7,455 nucleotides of DNA, taken from assembly GCA_023259235.1 (NCBI GenBank), contig JAHFQQ010000176.1, forward strand, positions 1 to 7,455, in the 5' to 3' direction. How positions within the stretch are numbered: the first letter of the stretch is position 1; each line of letters opens with the position of its first letter. The stretch comes from Polaromonas sp. (lineage in GTDB: Bacteria; Pseudomonadota; Gammaproteobacteria; Burkholderiales; Burkholderiaceae_C). Position numbers and translations under genes: made by a program. This document shows, one piece after another, positions 5,660-7,455 of this stretch. The notes under the pieces were generated by a model, which was given only the letters and a program-made list of their open reading frames with translations, was not told the DNA's origin and searched no databases.

Positions 5660-5690
5660 CGCGAGCCGCCGGAAATCCGGTTGGCACGCG
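5660..5690. terminator. Long hairpin between convergent genes, possible bidirectional terminator
   Basis: In the 58-base gap between the stop codons of mgtA and the penicillin-binding protein gene, a nearly symmetric stem-loop can be drawn: CGCG 5660-5663 with 5687-5690, GCC 5665-5667 with GGC 5683-5685, and CCGG 5669-5672 with 5677-5680 around an AAAT loop. That is eleven pairs, with one A/A mismatch and one small internal loop. No long T-run flanks it on either side, so it is not a textbook intrinsic terminator; it may protect 3' ends or aid termination for both strands. The convergent position supports that reading. Confidence 0.5.
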
Positions 5691-5697
5691 AGGCAGC

Positions 5698-7455
5698 TCA
5701 CTGGCCGTTGCCGATGTTCTCCGGCGCTTGCCGGATTTGCGGAACGCCGGGACCGGGCCATGGAGCGGCAATGATCCGCGGAACGGCTGCGCCCTGCGGG
5801 TCTGCAGCAACGGGCGGCAGGGCAAGTTCCGGCGGCGCGAGGGAGACTGACGGCGAGACCGGCTCCGGCGCCAGCACGGCTTCGGCTTCCGGAGCCTGGG
5901 CGGGCAGCGGGTCCGGTGCGCTCACCTCGTGCGGCGCGTCAAAGCGCGCGCGCTGATCGATCACCCGGGACCAGAAGGAATGCTGAAAAAAGTCGCCAAC
6001 GATGGGTAGCGCGCTGTGCGCGCCCTGGCCCCAGTAGTTGCTCAGGGCCACACGATTGTCGTTGAAGCCGACCCAGGCACCCGCCACCAGTTGCGGGTGC
6101 ATCAAAATGAACCAGCCGTCGGTGTTGTCCTGGGTAGTGCCGGTTTTGCCCGCCACGTCAGCCTGAATGCCAAACCTGGAGCGGATGGCTGCGCCGGTCC
6201 CCCGGTCGACGACGCCGCGCATCACATCGAGCAGCGTTTGGGTGGTGGCGACAGGCAGGGCCTGTTCTGGTGCCTCGGCCTGGAACTTCTCAAGCACCCG
6301 GCCGTTCCGGTCTTCAATCTGCGTGACCGTCATCGGCTCGATGTAGCTGCCGTTGTTGGCGATGGTGCCGTACGCCACGACCATTTCCTTCAGGGTCACG
6401 GGGCTGGTTCCCAGCGCCAGCGACGGCACCAGATCAAGCTTGCTTTGCCGCACGCCCATGGCCTGGGCGAGCTTGGCCACCTTCGCCGGACCCACGGTCT
6501 GCATGACCTGGGCCGTGATGGTGTTTTTGGAATAAACCAGACCTTCGCGCAGGCTCATGGCACGCCCGCTGGGCTCGCCGCCATCGCTGGGCCGCCAGAC
6601 CGCGCCACCGCCCAGTGCAATCTCCACGGCCTGGTCCATGAAGCTGTCGGTGGGCTTGGCGCCGCTGTCAAACGCAGCGCCGTAGACGAAGGGTTTGAAG
6701 GTCGATCCGGGCTGCCGACGGGCCTGCTGCGCATGGTCGAACGGGTCCAGGGTGAAGTCGCGGCTGCCCACCCAGGCCATCACGTGGCCGTTGCGCGGGT
6801 CCAGAGCCAGAAAGCCGGCCTGCAATCGGGTCTTATCGCGCCGCAGCGCCAGCATGAACGAGCGGTCGGCCTGCAACTGCTTGAGGGCCTGCTCGCCCGT
6901 CAGGCCTGAATCCCTTGCAGCCTTGTACTCCGGGCTCTCGCGCACGAAGGCAAGCACCAGGTTCTTCTTCGACCGCCACCCGGTGCGCTCACCCCACTCC
7001 GTGTTCGCCACGCCTTGCAGCCTGTCGGCCTGCCGCGTCACAGCCTGGTTGGCCAGCTTCTGCAGCCGCGAATCGATGGTGGTGCGCACCACCAGCCCGT
7101 CGGCATAAATGTTGTAGTCGTTGCGGTCGGCCCAGTCGATCAGCCAGCGGCGCAGATACTGGGTGAAATGGGGCGCCGGGCCAAGCGGCTCGGTCTGCCG
7201 CTCGAACTCCACCCTGAGTGGCCTTTTCTTCAGCGATTCAAGCTTCGCCGGGTCCAGCTTCCCGTCCTTGACCATTTGCGCAAGCACAAGATTACGACGC
7301 TCCACGGAGCGCTCCGGATTGAGCACCGGGTTGTAGTAGCTCGTACCCTTGAGCATGCCGATGAGCGTGGCGCTCTCCAGCACATTGAGTTCGTCGGCCG
7401 ACTTGTCGAAGTAGGTACGGGCCGCCATTTCGATGCCGTAGGCGTTGTAGAGAAA
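5698..7455 (-). CDS. Class A penicillin-binding protein (transglycosylase/transpeptidase), N-terminus outside the window
   Basis: A bifunctional peptidoglycan synthase acting at the outer face of the inner membrane. The frame is open to the window edge, so 585 residues are visible and the membrane anchor and most of the GT51 glycosyltransferase domain are missing. The visible part begins in the GT51 C-terminal region (FLYNAYGIEMAARTYF). Numbering from the Met at 7428, the transpeptidase motifs are STFK with nucleophile Ser242, SKN at 300-302 and KTGT at 428-431, all intact. Between the domains, residues 140-200 form a charged insert (WRSKKNLVLAFVRESPEY), of a type I associate with PBP1A-family proteins lacking a clear OB domain. 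The last 78 residues or so (499-576) are a Pro/Ala/Glu-rich low-complexity tail. The Met at 7428 lies inside the GT51 domain and is not the real start. I give no symbol, because mrcA and other class A genes cannot be told apart here. Confidence 0.94.
   Translation of the reverse strand, partial: FLYNAYGIEMAARTYFDKSADELNVLESATLIGMLKGTSYYNPVLNPERSVERRNLVLAQMVKDGKLDPAKLESLKKRPLRVEFERQTEPLGPAPHFTQYLRRWLIDWADRNDYNIYADGLVVRTTIDSRLQKLANQAVTRQADRLQGVANTEWGERTGWRSKKNLVLAFVRESPEYKAARDSGLTGEQALKQLQADRSFMLALRRDKTRLQAGFLALDPRNGHVMAWVGSRDFTLDPFDHAQQARRQPGSTFKPFVYGAAFDSGAKPTDSFMDQAVEIALGGGAVWRPSDGGEPSGRAMSLREGLVYSKNTITAQVMQTVGPAKVAKLAQAMGVRQSKLDLVPSLALGTSPVTLKEMVVAYGTIANNGSYIEPMTVTQIEDRNGRVLEKFQAEAPEQALPVATTQTLLDVMRGVVDRGTGAAIRSRFGIQADVAGKTGTTQDNTDGWFILMHPQLVAGAWVGFNDNRVALSNYWGQGAHSALPIVGDFFQHSFWSRVIDQRARFDAPHEVSAPDPLPAQAPEAEAVLAPEPVSPSVSLAPPELALPPVAADPQGAAVPRIIAAPWPGPGVPQIRQAPENIGNGQ

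Noticed and set aside
5303..5956. Open frame of 217 codons on the + strand spanning the end of mgtA and the tail of the penicillin-binding protein gene
   Set aside because: It overlaps both real genes and crosses the convergent hairpin; low-complexity translation.
6016..6909. Open frame of 297 codons on the + strand inside the penicillin-binding protein gene
   Set aside because: It is antisense to the transpeptidase domain, with His/Gly-rich composition and no family resemblance; shadow frame.
1..7455. Mobile elements, CRISPR arrays, tRNA or rRNA genes, phage defence genes
   Set aside because: No transposase, regularly spaced repeat, cloverleaf or rRNA-like stretch was seen, and codon use looks even throughout.

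Overview
The window looks like ordinary chromosomal DNA of a Gram-negative, GC-rich betaproteobacterium, probably of the Comamonadaceae (Polaromonas/Rhodoferax type). This assignment rests on protein character (a lipid A enzyme, so an outer membrane), strong G/C preference at third codon positions with long antisense reading frames as a by-product, and one short GCTAT...ATAGC element that I recall as common between genes in this family. It is an inference, since no rRNA or other phylogenetic marker is present.

Left part (1-2467, + strand): four closely packed genes that look like one transcription unit. They are the end of a periplasmic-type cyclophilin (ppiA-like), a cytoplasmic-type cyclophilin (ppiB), the lipid A pathway hydrolase lpxH, and an MtfA-type zinc metallopeptidase (mtfA). 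Gaps between them are only 10 to 29 bases. The two prolyl isomerases are tandem paralogues.

Middle part (2468-2933): 466 bases without a conventional gene, but rich in structure. It holds an inverted repeat just after mtfA, a promoter with a consensus -35 box (2605-2633), and a predicted 5' leader of about 295 bases ahead of mgtA. The leader contains a run of stem-loops and four short segments able to pair 1:2, 2:3 or 3:4 in the manner of an attenuator. It also has two candidate leader peptides. One of these (2871-2921) encodes a 16-residue, proline-rich peptide ending 12 bases before mgtA, which recalls the MgtL leader peptide of enteric mgtA. This leader is the most interesting element of the window.

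Right part (2934-7455): mgtA (+ strand), a complete 901-residue P-type Mg2+ importer, converges on a class A penicillin-binding protein (- strand) whose N-terminus lies beyond the window. A long imperfect hairpin lies in the 58-base gap between the two stop codons and may serve as a terminator for both.

Functionally the genes concern the cell envelope and protein folding: prolyl isomerisation on both sides of the inner membrane, lipid A synthesis, peptidoglycan synthesis and Mg2+ uptake. I see no mobile element, CRISPR array, tRNA, rRNA or phage gene, and no new multi-gene system. The candidate for something undescribed is the mgtA leader.
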